From Sclerotiophoma versabilis (taxonomy: Eukaryota > Ascomycota > Dothideomycetes > Pleosporales > Didymellaceae), in NCBI GenBank assembly GCA_012274445.1, contig JAAROD010000093.1:992001-1056000 (forward strand): DNA of 64,000 nucleotides. Reading direction: 5' to 3'. Both the position numbers and the translations under genes were made by a program. Positions 32,901 to 46,196 of this stretch are shown here, one piece after another. The notes under the pieces were generated by a model. It was not told the DNA's origin and searched no databases. It was given only the letters and a program-made list of their open reading frames with translations. How positions within the stretch are numbered: position 1 is the first letter of the stretch; each line of letters starts with the position of its first letter.

Positions 32901-35889
32901 TAGTTATAAAGAGTAAAGTTCTTTACTATACTTAACTTATATAGAGTATATAACCTTATACACATAAAGAAAGGTAAAGAATAGAAAACAGCGTTTAGAA
33001 CCTATTATAGTTACTATAAGTATACGGTTATGCTATTTAGGCTAACTAATACACTAGCAGTATATTAGGCATTAATTAATAATATACTGCAGGCACACCT
33101 AGACATTATAGTAGTAGTATACCTTAATAATATTCTAGTAAATAGTAAGATACTAGAAGAATATAAGGTCTATATATAATAAGTATTAGAATACTTAGTA
33201 ATAGTAGACCTTAGGCTAAAGCTAGAGAAGTATAAATAGTATAAGAAAGAAGTAGAGTTCCTTAGCTATATTATAGAAAGATATAGAGTTAAGATAAGCA
33301 AAAAGAAAATCTAGGTTATAAAGAATTAGCTAATACCTACTACAGTTAAGAGAATTTAAGAATTTCTTAGGTTTATTAACTTTAATTAATACTTTATTAA
33401 GGACTACTCTATAAAGGCCTTACTGCTTATAAGACTTATGCAGAAGAACACACTCTTTAAGTAGGAATAAGTATAAGAGAATACTTTCTAATTGCTTAAG
33501 TAGGTATGTATAGAGCCTCCTATACTAATTATATTTAGAAGTAGTAAACCTACACGCTATAAGATAGATACTTTAGATTTAGTATTAGAAGCATGTATTA
33601 CTTAAGAATAAGACAGTTAATAGCACCTAATTACCTACTATTTAAGAAAGTTTACAGCACTAGAAGAATAATATAATATAAATAATAAGGAGCTTATAGC
33701 TATTATTAATATATTACAGTATTAGAGAGTATATATAGAAAGCTGCTTAGAACTTACTATTTATATAGATTATAAGAACTTAGTATATTTTACTACTACT
33801 AAGGTTCTAAACTAATAATAAGTACGCTAGTTAGAACTACTTAGTTAGTATAAGTTTAAGATTCTATATATACTAGAAAAGAAAAATAGTAGAGCAGATA
33901 TACTTAGCTAACGCTATAACCTTATAGGCAAAAAGATAATTAATAAGTTTACTATTCTTAGAGTTAATAAGGATAGAATATTAGGACTATCTTAGCAGCT
34001 TAATTTAGTAATGCAAGTTTAGCAGAAACAACATATTCTAGAGTAAGTACTAAAGAAACTTTAAGAGAAAGTTATCTTAAGATATTATAACAATGCGCTA
34101 TATAGATATTTAAGTATTACTTATACTATAGAACTTATTAAGTAATACTATAAGTTTTCTAATATAAAGAATAAAGTTACTAAGTTTATTAGAAACTATA
34201 TATAGTGCTAATAGAATAAGTATAGTATATATACTAAGTATAGAGAAGTATAAGTAATAGAGCTACTAATAGTACTATAGATAAATATTATAATAGATTT
34301 TATTATATAGCTGCTACTCTCTAAGAACCCTATTATAGGATATATCTACAACTTAATCTTTATTATAGTAGATTAATTTACTAAGTATACTAAAATAATA
34401 CTATTTTAACACAGCTACACTGCGCAGTAGCTAGCTACAGTATTTATTAATTAGATTATCTGCTACTATAGAATGTCTAAGTTAATTATTAGTAATAGAG
34501 ATAAGCTTTTTATATTAAACTATTAGACTATAATACTTACTATATTAGGTACTAAGAAAAAGCTATTTACAGCCTATTATCTGTAGATAGATAGATAGAC
34601 AGAAAGAATAAATTAGACTATAGAAATATACCTTTAGATCTATAGTAACTAGAAATAAAACAACTAGGTTTTACTATTACCTATAGCATAAATTATATAT
34701 AATAATAAATTATTAGAAGTAATAGGTATAACGCTATTCTTTATAAACTATAGGAGATACCTAAATCTCTTTACTTAATCTCTTAATTACCTTATCTAGA
34801 CAGAATTAGCAATAGCTTTAGCAGTTAGACTAAAGGAAGTATACTAGAAATTACTTAAAAATATTACATAAGCTTAGGAACGAGCTATTTTATATATTAA
34901 TTAGAAACAAAAAACAGCACCTTAGCTAAAGAAGAGAGATAGAGTCTATCTTTTTATAAAAAATCTTAGAATATAAAGAGTAATAAAAAAACTAGATAAG
35001 GTTAAGGTTAGACTATTTTTTATTTCTAAGTAAGTTAGCCTAGTTAACTATTAACTTAAGCTACCTAAGAATATAAAGATCTATCTAGTATTCTATATCT
35101 TGCTATTAGAACCTGCTAACCTAAGAACACTAATCTAGAAGGACTTCTACTACTAAGCTAATAGTAATAATAAGTAGAAAGTTAAAAAAATAATAATATA
35201 TTAGAGAACTAAGAAGGGTATTTAATACCTAGTTAAGTAGTTAGGTTACCTAAAATTAGAAAATATATAAAAACCTCTAATATACCTTATAAACTGCTAC
35301 TAATTAGTATAGAGGTACTATAGTTCGCAACAGACTTCTTAATAAGCCTAAGAGCAGCTTAGGTTATAGGTAAGGTATATATGCCTATTAATACTGCTAG
35401 ATAATCTATCTTCTTAGTAAGATCTAGTTCTTCTAATTTAGCTATTTTATTTACTATATACAGCGCCTTTTACTATACGCAATTCTTAGCTTATTTTAGA
35501 ATCTTCTTATTTTATAATAACTGCATAATAATAGTTACTAATAAGGTTTTATCTTCTTCTATCTTCTTTTTATACTCTTTATAAGTATAGTCTAGTAACT
35601 TCTATAATATATTAATATAAGGCTTCTTAGCCTTTATATACTTAGTATACTTTAAACACTTTATAGTATTTAGTATAATATAGTACTTATAGCCTTTAAA
35701 GAAATAATAGTTATAGAGAACTTTAGTAGAAGTATTAGCTTAATAAATTTCTAGACTAAGTTAAAGGTTATAGGTGTAAGAAGATATCTTAATATACTAG
35801 TTACTAGATATAGAGACAAGCTTGGCTTTATATAAACCTAGATTTTAGTTATATAGTTTAAGAATAAACCTAAAAGAAGAGAAGAATAG

Positions 35890-36377
35890 TGTTATAATCC
35901 TGTGCGGATAAAGCAGCACAGTAATTAAAGTAGCTAACTAGAGCTCTTACCTATAAGCTAGGGCAGAGCTAGGAAGAATCTTCTTTATATAGTTACGTAA
36001 CATGCTTATTAATAAGTATAATATATATAACTTACTTATTAATAAGTATTATATATTATTACTTATTAATAAGCAATACTATATATTTTATTAGACTAAC
36101 TCTAGTTGCTTATTAATAAGTATTATCTTCTAGTAAGTATATAGTTAGTAGGAACATAACTCTTATAGTTTATGTTTAACCTTATTAATTAAGTTTATCT
36201 TTAGAATCTTAACCTAACTCTTAAGCTAGATAGTCTACTCTATACTACTTATTATTAACCTCTATTATTATAGTGTTTTACTAGGCAATAACCTAACCTA
36301 ATTTCCTGCGCGCTGTTTATACCTAAGAACTAACAGAATTAGTACTTATAGTCTTTAACTAAAGTATAACTTTAATA
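35890..36377 (+). repeat. Gypsy LTR 2, shared by both units
   Basis: 488 bp, the same length as LTR 1. It is followed at once by the second Gag region, so it serves as 3' LTR of unit 1 and 5' LTR of unit 2. Confidence 0.82.
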
Positions 36378-38918
36378 TTTTAAACACTTCTAATATAAGT
36401 AATATATTAGAAGATTATACTACTTCTAGCAACTCTACTAACACGCGTAACTTAGCTAGCCTTAAGGTTACTAAACCTAACCTCTATAATAGAAACTGTT
36501 CTAAGCTTAAGAATTAGCTTCTTTAGTTTAATTTATTCTTTACCTTTTAAGGCGCGTCTATTAAGAAAGAAAATAAGGTTAAGCTAGCTGCATTGTATAT
36601 ATATAGTAAAGCCTTTAAATAGATTTAGCCCTTTATTTAAAATAAGATAAGTAAGACTACCTCCCTTAAGAATAATATATAGCTTAATAACTTTATAGAA
36701 TTTAAGACTAAGATCTAATAGATCTTTAGAGTTATTAATAAACCTATTATAGCTAGATATAATATCTAGACTATTTAGCAGACTATATTAGTTATAGACT
36801 ATGCTGCTAATTTCTAAGCTATTACTTATAACACTAACTAGAATAATACTATACTAATAACTATATTTAGGTAGAGTTTAAAGCCTAAGGTTAAGGAGGA
36901 ACTTATACATACTAGCGTAGTAATTAGAAGCCTTAAAGACTTAGAGAATAAAGCTATTAATATTAATACTTGTCTCTATAAGCTTTACTTAGAGTTAGAA
37001 AAAAATCTATAAGTATAAGTTATAGGTAATATAAATAACTGCTTGCAACTATAAAACTAGTAGTATAATAACAACCTGCACTAAGAAAACTAAGAAGAAC
37101 ATAACTACTATTAGTCTAATACTAGTTAACGTATTTATAATAATATATAGAGTAGATACTTTAGACTAGAGGCTATAGACTTCTTAAACCTTAATAAGGG
37201 ACTGCTACTAGGATAATAGAATAAGAAAAAGAGTAGTTATAATAAGAATAAGTCTAGTATAACTTATTACGTATATAGTAATTAGAGCTACTATACTAAA
37301 GATTATTAATTAAAGAATAAGGTAGTTTAATAACTTAATATACTTACCTATAAAGATATAGATACTAGTAATAAATAGAAAGTTCTTACTAATAATATAG
37401 GGCGTCTTATAGAAGACTCTAAGACTAGATCTAATAATAGCTATATTAAACTATCTAATAAGAATATATAGAATATCTAAAGCTAAGTACCTATACTATA
37501 CTAGACGTTAGATAAATAGTAGAAGTATCTATAGGACCTAACAGGATAACTATTAGAATAGATAGGATAAGTATATAAATAAGGACTAAAAGTATATAGG
37601 TATAAGTAGTCTATAATGTTCTAATAACTATATAACACTACTAAATAAGAAGTAGATAGAGGTATTACCTACGCCTCTAATACTAAAGAAAGTTAGTATA
37701 ATATAGATATACGCAAATTTAATAAACGTACTAAAGTAGAATTAGTATAATAAGAATTCTAAGATAATAATAATACCTTCTAAGCAAACTATAAACAGAT
37801 TACTAAAAGTATTAATAAAAGACTATAATAAATAGCACTTTAAACTTATACAGGATAATAATAGGTTAACAACCTTAACAAGTCCTAATAAGATTAGTAG
37901 AAATATAAGTTTAATAAACTTAGCGCTAGTAATTACACTATATAATAGAAACTTAAGTAATAAATAAAAAATAACTAAAGTAGGAACAAGCCTAACTTTA
38001 ATAGAAAGCTAGTATTATGTCTAAACCTATAACTAGACTATATATTAGACTACTAAAATCTAAACTATAGAAAGTTATTATAGATAGTATGCGTATACAA
38101 CACCTACTATATACATAAATTAGAGAAGCTAGAAAAGAGATAGTTTCTAACTTCTAGTACTATATATAGAAAGTAATAGTATAATTATAAGAATAATATA
38201 TATAAGATATACCTCTAAGATAAGCATTTTAAGCTATACTTCTTAGGTATAGATAATTATTAGGTAATTATATGCATGCAATTAGTTATTAACAGCTCCT
38301 ACTATAACCTACACTAGTAGTATTACCTTAACCTAAACTATAAGCTGTATAAAGGCAGTAAGATTATCTATAGATTTAGTAATAAAGAGACTTTTTTAGG
38401 TAAGCACTAAAAGAGTGCTCTGCTAAGCAATCTCTTAATACTATTAGAGACAGCTTACTTATTAGACTACCTATTAAGTTAAATAGAGTAGTATTATTAG
38501 CACTCTTAGACTTAGAAGTATAGGTAAACTATATATTCTAGATAGTAATATACTAAGTAGGTCTTATACTGCGTATAAAGAAACACGCCTACTTACTCTA
38601 AGTAGCTAATAGAGAATTAATACTAGAAAAGCTATATATTATATATAAAGTAATAGCAGCCTCCCTAGAAATATAGAGGCACTATAAGGAACTAACTCTA
38701 GATGTCTTTATAAAGGCTACGCATAATGTTATACTAGGACTTCTCTAGTTATAAAAGTATAATCTAGAAATAGACTAGATATAGAAAAGACTTTTATTAA
38801 AATAATATAAATACAGTACTAATATATTAAAGCGTATGCAGCGCATACTATAACTAGTAGATAAGAAGAAGATTAATAACATCTCTTTAATATATAAGAC
38901 GTACTAAAATAGAGTAGT

Positions 38919-39187
38919 TATAATCGAGCTTAAAGGACTATACTCAGTTAATTAATAGTATTTAATCAGTGCCTATCTAAGATCAGACGAAAGCGGTCTG
39001 TTATATACATAGGAAATCTGTGTAGGTCACGTAACTTATCCAAAGCGAGCTCCTGCTTACTGTCAGGGTTGCTTATTACTGTTATACCAACATAACGAGC
39101 TTTTAGTTAGCTCCAGAGCAGCTCGCGGCCAATTCTCCAGGCCAATTAATCCCTACACAACCAACCAAGCAGCTTAATTACGCAACA
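38919..39187 (-). repeat. Copia LTR, left (3' LTR in element orientation)
   Basis: 269 bp, from TATAATCGAG to GCAACA. It differs from the right LTR at about 18 positions, all transitions. Confidence 0.92.
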
Positions 39188-39197
39188 CACCCCCCAG
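39188..39197 (-). other. Candidate polypurine tract of the copia element
   Basis: On the minus strand a G-rich tract (TGGGGGGTG) lies directly before the 3' LTR, where plus-strand DNA priming would occur. Confidence 0.55.
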
Positions 39198-39563
39198 TCA
39201 TTCTCTAATTTAATAAGAGAGCAGCTGAATCGCAGTTAAGTAGCTTGTTTAGTGGTTTTCCTATAGTGTAGGTCCGAAATATAGGGTCAAACAGGAGTCC
39301 AAGCGCCTAAGTTACCTCTTAGTCGATCTTTTTAAATATCTCCAGTCCTTTAATCCCATCTTATATCCTCCTATACCTTAGTACTATAGTACTGTAGCTA
39401 AAAGAGCTCCTTATAGTCCAGCAGGTAGCTTATTTATAGGTCCTTTGCCCTATCTAAGCTGCTCAATTACGTGTAGGTTGCTCCTAGGCTTAGTTAGTAG
39501 TACCTCCTTCAGTAGCAGGGCTAAACAAGCGTCTAAACAGTCAGTCTTAAGCTTGTTTCTAGC

Positions 39564-40289
39564 GTGGTGAGGGTCATAGTAAATAATTTAGATAGCCAAC
39601 CAGGTAGCAGCCAGAGGCCAGCGTCCACAGTAAAGGTTGCGCGCTGCAGGCTTAACCTTCACCAGCTCTATTGGCTATACAAGCGGGTGCCCCCCTCCAT
39701 TTTGACAATCTCTAAGTCCGCATCCAAAATAGCCGTAAGTATACCTAAATTGCGTTTTAAGCAACTTATTAGTGCCTTGTTTACTTGTTTGTTGGTCTTT
39801 TAGTAGTTGGGCAGCGTCCAAACAAGCTTCCCTTTGTCTTTTCTACAGCTCTTTTTGAGCTTTTAGCTGACTTTTATATAGAAGCAATCAAAAGCCTAGC
39901 GCAAAGCGCGCACCGCCACCGCCATTGCTGCCTGCCTTGCCCCTATCCGTGCTGCCGCCACCACCCATAAGCAGCTCACTCGCCTAGCTAGCTTGGCTTT
40001 AGCTAACTAAGCTTCTTCTGCTGGCCCCAGGGGCTCTGTTAGGGTCTCTAACCCTATCCCTACCACTACAACCACCACCAGCACCAGCACCAGCAGTAGC
40101 AACAACAACAACAACCCTGCCATCCCTGTCCCCCACCAGAAGGGCGCCCTCCGCGCCACCCCCTGCAGAGGTTGTATAGCCGCGCTGCTAACAAGCAGCG
40201 CAGCTGCTCTTTGCTATGATCAGCTGGGCGGCCAACAGGCCAAGAGGTGTTTTTGCTGCGCCGCTAGGCACTCGTGCTGTAAGCTGTAG
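39564..40289 (+). pseudogene. Opposite-strand Cys-rich accessory ORF in the copia element
   Basis: The plus strand, antisense to pol, carries broken coding sequence. One block starts MVRVIVNNLDSQPG (39564-39803). The best-preserved end is a Thr/Ser/Asn-rich linker followed by PCRGCIAALL, then CYDQLGGQQAKRCFCCAARH and SCCKL, ending at 40287-40289. The Cys pattern (CX2C, C, CXCC, CC) resembles the short Cys-cluster proteins of unknown function that are common in fungal genomes (DUF3716-like). RIP-type stops interrupt the upstream part. The function is unknown, and the family link is a pattern impression only. Confidence 0.5.
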
Positions 40290-41721
40290 GTAATCCCCAA
40301 AAATAAGCTTGTAAATAGCAGTCTAATAGCTCATTTTTAGTCCTGCCCCCCTCAAGCCCATTGGGGTTAAGCTGCACAACAAGCTCAGGCTTAACAGTAG
40401 GGTTACTACCAGCGTAAGTAACTTGTTCCTACTCATAATTTGTCTTTAGTAGCTAACAAGCTTATAGCACGTAACTAAGCTGCGCGTCACCTACTAGGTA
40501 ATGAAAGGGCTCCTTAATAATAGCAAGATTAATGCGTAGAGGCCCTGAATTCCCTGGTAGAGGTAGTTTAGAGGTCGAGCTTGTCAGCTACCAGTAGTGC
40601 GCTCTAACAAGCTACCTCCAGTAGATTAGCAAGCTCAGCCTAGGTTTTTCCCTAGGGAGGGGAGTATCCTCCCCAGTTAGTTAAGAAATCAATCTTTTGT
40701 TTCTCTGTTAACAAGCTTTTATTTATAGGACCATAACTTACGTAACTTATCCTAACCTATAACAAGCTTGTTATTACCTATTAAGCTGCTTATTTAGCTG
40801 TAAAACGTCACTGTCAGTTGCCTTATTTTCTCAGTTCAATCCCATTGTCTAATTAACATACTGCCCTCTATCTGTATCTAGGCAGATGTTAAATAGGTTG
40901 AGATGGTCCAAAAAGCGCTCATAGGCTTGCCTAGGCAGCGCTTTTATAAGCCTGTCTGCTAGCATTTCATTAGTCTTTATATAGGTAACAGTAAAGGTAC
41001 CCTTAGCATGCTCTTGTTTTAACTACATGTTTTGTATGTCCACATGGCGCAGCTGGGTAGTAAGTCACTCACTCTCTTTAACTACTAGCTGAATAGTCTG
41101 CTGGTTATTGCAAAAGATCTCCTATACTATGCCTAAGTCGAGTTGTAGTTCATAGAGGAATTGTTTTAGAGCTACGCTCTCCTTAGCTACATGCTCTAAA
41201 GCCAGTAATTCTGCCTCTGTAGTTAAAGTAGTTACTGTAGCTTATTAGGCTGCCTTCCATATAATTAGACCTCCAAAGAGCTGCACAATATAGCCCTAAG
41301 AAGATTAACAGGTTAAACTGTTATTAGCAAATAAGGCGTTACCGCACATAAGTAACTAGCTCCTAGAATAAGCTCCGTACCTTATACCTAGGTGCTTGGT
41401 CCTGTATAGGTAGCCGAGAACCTAAGCTGCTGCCTTAAAGTAAGCAGCTTCTAGGTTAGTTAGATAATAGGATAGTTGAGATGCAGTGTAAGCTACATCC
41501 AGACGGATCATAATGGCTGTATATAGAATAGACCTAACGCGCTCCTAATAGGCTTTAATCTCCCATTTTAAAGCTTCTCCCTTGTGCCTAGGGAGCTCAG
41601 TTGTTGGAAAGGGGGTACTTAGAAGCGACCCCTTGTCTATAACCTTAAATTTAGAAGCAAGCTTCTCAATATAGGAGTTATGCGCGAGTGTAATAGTACA
41701 AGCAGCTCAATCCTAGATAAT

Positions 41722-41916
41722 TTAAACTCCAAGGAACCATTCAGCAGCTCCATAATCTTCAATCCAATATTTGCCTATAAGCAAGCTCATCAGCTGCTCC
41801 GCAGCGGCTCGATCATCCCTATAATATACTAGGAGAATATCGTCCACATAGAAAAGTAGGACTATCCTCTGCTTATTATCAAAGAAGAGGCAAGGCTCTT
41901 CCTTTAATAACTTCAA
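41722..41916 (-). pseudogene. Copia reverse transcriptase fragment
   Basis: It contains KQRIVLLFYVDDILLVYYRD, the copia RT catalytic motif, and ends with AEWFLGV, the usual FLG segment that follows. The adjacent frames are broken by stops. Confidence 0.85.
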
Positions 41917-43923
41917 ACTAAGCGCCTAGAGCGTGCTGGACAGCTCCTTGTACTATAAGACTAGCAAATCGCGTAGTCTATATAGAGCTTATAGCAAGCA
42001 GACTACCTAATTAGGTTTCCTAAACCTGTTAGGCAGCTCACAGAGCACCTAAGGCTCGTCCTAGCAGCTCGCGTTAAGAAACACGCCTGCTACATTATAC
42101 TAATATAGTTTAAGGTTAAACTATGCAGCTATTGCTACTACAGTGCGAAAAGATCGCGCAGCAAGCGTTGTAGCATAGGTTAACTTAATTGAATCCTTAG
42201 CCTATAGGTCTCTATGCACACAAATCCTAGCTTTATATTTTACAAAGTATCTATCTTGGTTAAACTTGTATATAAAGACCTATTTGAGCGGCAAAGGCCT
42301 GTCTAAGCTGCTTAGTTGGTCAATTTCTTCCTATGTGTGCTTTTTAACAAGTGTTAATATCTCTTTCTTACACGCCTAGCAAAATAGAGCGCCTAGCAGG
42401 TAGTGTGCAAGCTCCTTCCATTTATTAGGGAGCAGAGGGAGCTCATCACAGTGTGTGCGCCGCTTAATTTAAGCGACTAATCTCTCAGCCCATAGGGCTA
42501 AGGCATTAATAACTGCATGTATAGTAATTAAGTCTCTTCTAAGCTCCCTATACCTTTCTGCATGCTTAAATAGAGGTTTAAGCATCTATAAATACTCTAC
42601 TAATTGAATTAAGCTGATTATAGTATATAGGCCTGCTCTATTAGCCCCTCTATCGTCTTCTCTAAGCTCATCGCGCTGTTGGTTGCGGAGCCAACAGCTT
42701 GACCTAATAGCCGTGCCCATGCCCCTGCGCCTTTCCACGCTTCTTGTGCTTGGTTAACCTGCTCCTGTTGCCCTCTAAGATGGTATAAGGACAATCAGGG
42801 AGCCAGGTCTAATAGGTAGATCATCGCGATCCTTAATACCTGCTGGCAAGCTCCCTTCTTCAACAGTAGAGTGCACTTCCTATAAGTTACTAGACAGGGT
42901 CTCCATATAAGGAGCCTCTAGATCATTACTAAGCCGCTTGTTATCAGGTTTAGGCGTAGGATTAGGTAAGAGTAGACCTATATCTCATCGCTCTGCGCAA
43001 ATCTCCATCAGTTTGCCAGCTAAGCTAACTGATCGCATAGTCTCATCTTTAGGAGCTTGATCAGTACTAGACTAGCCTTCTAGTAACTAACTTCCCTCTA
43101 GAGGTTCACCCCTAAGCTGTCGCTCAGCAGGCGAGTCAAGCAATAGATCTTCTCCCTCTGTAATAGGGAGCTCAATTACATCTCCCACATGCACAATTTC
43201 GCCAGTTTCATAGAGTATCTCAATTACAGCAGTTACTTCTAATACTAGGATAGCATCTAACTCATCTCTGCTGTAAAAGAGCTCCTCATTAAAGGTTACA
43301 TTACGCGTTGTAATTACCTAGTTAAGTTGGGGTACCTATATCCTATAGATATTAGTAGCTCAGTAGCCTACTAAATACCCAATATAGCCCCTTAGAGCGA
43401 CTTTAAAGCCTCTCCAATTACGCCTAGCTGCTCATTCCCTGTTTAAGGGGTATGCACAGCAGCCGTATACGTATATCCCGCTCCAATCAGGTCTTAGATC
43501 AGCTGTAACTACCCTTACCTACTTAGGTTGGTACTAGCAGAAGTATTATATAAACTACTAGTCAAGCTGCTTGTTTAGACTCCAAAGCTCATTTGCGTGC
43601 AATAGGCTCATGTTATAGAGCTAAGCCACCACTGCAACTACCTTAGGCTAGAGCTTCTTAGGTAAGTTTAAGCCACTTCTTATCTTAATAGACTTAGTAA
43701 TAATCTCTTAGCCCCCTCTTTCAGCAGCTCTATTTGGCTCATGTGTATATAGCAGGACCCGTTTAATATCAATTCCTGCTTCAAGCGCCCAGTGTTTGTA
43801 TAGGGAGCTCCCTCGCCATAGCAAGGTAGCAGTATCGTTATCCTAGCTTATTTTGCAGATACAGAGCTTATACTAAGTAGCCACCCAGCTCAAGAAATTG
43901 GTTAGGACACATAAAATCTCAAT

Positions 43924-44115
43924 CTAAGTCTTTCCTTGCAGTGTGTACACAAAGAGCTTCCCACTATAGTACTCCTTAATCAAAAGCATCCATAGTTCAC
44001 CACCTCTGCCTAGGGGCATATCAAATAGGTCCCATCCAATTCTCCAGAACAGCCAAGCAGGCTTCTTACAAGGTCTGTGTAAAATAACCTGCTTAGCATA
44101 TATAGTTGCACACAC
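43924..44115 (-). pseudogene. Copia integrase fragment
   Basis: WDLFDMPLGRGGELWMLLI matches the start of the integrase catalytic core in copia elements, whose first catalytic Asp sits in this DL segment. It is bounded by stops. Confidence 0.75.
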
Positions 44116-44559
44116 CTCACAGTCCTTTTAGAGCGTCCTACTTATACATACACCGCGCGCGCGCTGTATAAGTGCTCAAAGAGCTTCTAGGCCTAGATAT
44201 CCTGCTTAGGCGTGCCACAGCTGCTCTGTTAAGCTCCTAGGATATGAGTTATACAAGCATTTTATCATCACCGCGTTCAATAGGCTCAGAAAGTAGTACA
44301 ACAGTAGCTTATATTCAAAGAAAGTAAGGTTGTAAGCGCGCTGCAGGGTAGCACACACGATGCTCCCATTCAGATCTTCAATATAACCGACTCAGAGAGT
44401 ACTGTCAAGGCCCAGGTACCATACCCCTTTTTCCTGCAATTGAGCTTCTAAGATTATGTTAACGTGGAATCCTTCTACTACAATAACGTTCTAAAGAAGC
44501 AGGTCCTCTGTATTTAGGCCGCGCCTTCTATAGAGAGCGTTCTTAAACAAACAAGCTCC

Positions 44560-44766
44560 TCAGCCTGCAATAGGGAACGCTTGGGTACCCACTTCTACTG
44601 TGTCTGTTAAGGTGGCTGGCACAAAGGTGCCAGGTACAAGCTTATCCGCGCTGTTGACCAGGTAAGTAGCAGCTCCATTATCCAAAATCATGCTCTCCAA
44701 CAGGGGATAGGCGTTGAAGTCTATAAGGTTATAGACCCCTGGCTTCTCCTCCACCCCTGAGTTCAT
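44560..44766 (-). pseudogene. Copia protease fragment
   Basis: SMILDNGAATYLVNSADKLV has the layout of the copia aspartic protease active site, with DNGA where DSGA is expected. It lies between the Gag-like and integrase fragments. Confidence 0.72.
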
Positions 44767-45435
44767 TAGGAGTCTTGTTATCGTCTTTAGGTTAATAAGA
44801 GCTGCTTAGACGTTGCCTGGGAACTTGGCTTTAGGCACTCTGCTTACAGGTTAAGGCGCGCTGCCTGCTGCAATGGCGCAGGGAGCTTGTGCGTACCAGC
44901 CAAGTTGCTTAATTAACTTCTTTAGGTCCTTAAAGTCGTTAGAGTTAAGCTTCTAAAGTATATTCTAGCAGCGCGATTCCTTAAGATAGTAAGAAGGCGT
45001 GGACGAGCCCCTTACTGCTGTCTCTAGTGCTCAGCATTCAGTTGCCTTCTACCTATAGGTGTTCCCTTTCTTCTTGCAGGGGCATTTATAGCTGTTGCCT
45101 GTAGCTAAGTGGTTGGAGTTACTAGCAGAAGCGCTTTAGGCGACGTCTAAGCAGTTGCCAAAGGTAGCAAACACACCAGGGGTATCCTTCCCTGCCTTTA
45201 TTATATGCTCATGCATTAGGCCACTAAAGACCCTGCTTACTTAGTCCAAAGTAAGCGTTTTAAGCCCCAGGATAGTGTCTAAGATAATCCTTTAGTGCAT
45301 AGTGCAGGCCCATTCAGAGGCAATCTTATAGCTCAATACATCCAAGAAGTCTTGGACAGCAAGCTCCCTATCAACCTCTGCAAGCTTATAAGCCTTAGCT
45401 CTTATGTAGAGGTATAACCACTTCTAGTACCAGTC

Positions 45436-45621
45436 TTATAGAGCAGCTCGTCCCTGCTTAGCAGCTCCAAGGTGAGCCCTATACTCAGCTTGTACTTGGT
45501 TCTTGGTGCTAAGTAAGGTAGGAGCAAGCTCCTCCCTTAGGGCCCGGATGAGCGATTGTAGGGTTATACTGTTACCTAAAACAAGCCACACCATTACTAG
45601 TAACATGATTAATAGGGACAC
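45436..45621 (-). pseudogene. Copia Gag-like fragment
   Basis: An open stretch of 61 codons rich in Leu and Ala (LREELAPTLLSTKNQVQAEY) upstream of the protease in element order. Assigned to Gag by position only. Confidence 0.45.
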
Positions 45622-46182
45622 AGTAGCGTTGACCCAGTTCTATAGCTTCTGAAGGCGCTCAGCCCTAGCTGCCCACTCACTCAATTTAATCTTATACTTA
45701 GCAAGCTCCTAGTTATACGCTTTGGTACTTAACAGGGTTAGAGTGCTATAAGGCGTGCGCGTGTCAATTGGCTGTGTTAATTGACTTTAGGTTAAGTGCG
45801 CTGGGGGCCTCTCATTAAACATCAAGCTTCCTGCTAGTTGTTCAGAAGCTCTAAAGAAATCCTCTAAGCTACCTAGCAGTAGCTAAGGAGCTCCCTCGTG
45901 CATACTAGGAGCATCTAGGGCATCTAGGTTAACTAGATCCCACACATTGCGCAGCTTGGCGTGCCATATAAGCTGTATGTACCAATTAGGCCAGTTAGTT
46001 TAAGACTTTAGTTGGAAGGTGCCTGCAGGGATAGTAGATTGAGCTTATAAGCCATAGTTAACTAGCTCACTTATAGTAGCAATTTGTAGTTACTAAGAAT
46101 TTAGGTTTAATTAAAGCAGTTGAGCTGCGTCCAACAAGCTCTATTTAGCTAAGTGCGCAGGGAGATCTACTGTTCTTAGAAA

Positions 46183-46196
46183 GCCGGGCTTATAAC
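46183..46196 (-). other. Candidate primer binding site of the copia element
   Basis: Adjacent to the 5' LTR, the minus strand reads GTTATAAGCCCGGC. With one RIP-type G-to-A change this resembles the complement of the initiator-tRNA(Met) anticodon arm, which many copia elements use as a half-tRNA primer. The tRNA match is from memory of the family, not computed. Confidence 0.45.

Larger units (their letters stand above)
29457..36377 (+). mobile_element. RIP-decayed Ty3/gypsy chromovirus-type element, unit 1
   Basis: Bounded by 488-bp LTRs at 29457-29944 and 35890-36377. The plus-strand interior reads in the usual gypsy order through many stops. It runs Gag with a decayed zinc knuckle (about 30830), an aspartic protease trace (LLALLDLEVQVNYIF, about 32070) and reverse transcriptase (KLNNITIKNYYLLPNISKL near 32840; the catalytic YLDD motif now reads YLNN near 33121). 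RNase H follows (about 33590-33900), then integrase (about 34090-34880) and a chromodomain-like end (YLVK*LGYLKLENI, about 35237). Trp and Gln codons are widely replaced by TAG or TAA and DNA is extremely TpA-rich, as repeat-induced point mutation predicts. No intact frame remains. Confidence 0.88.
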
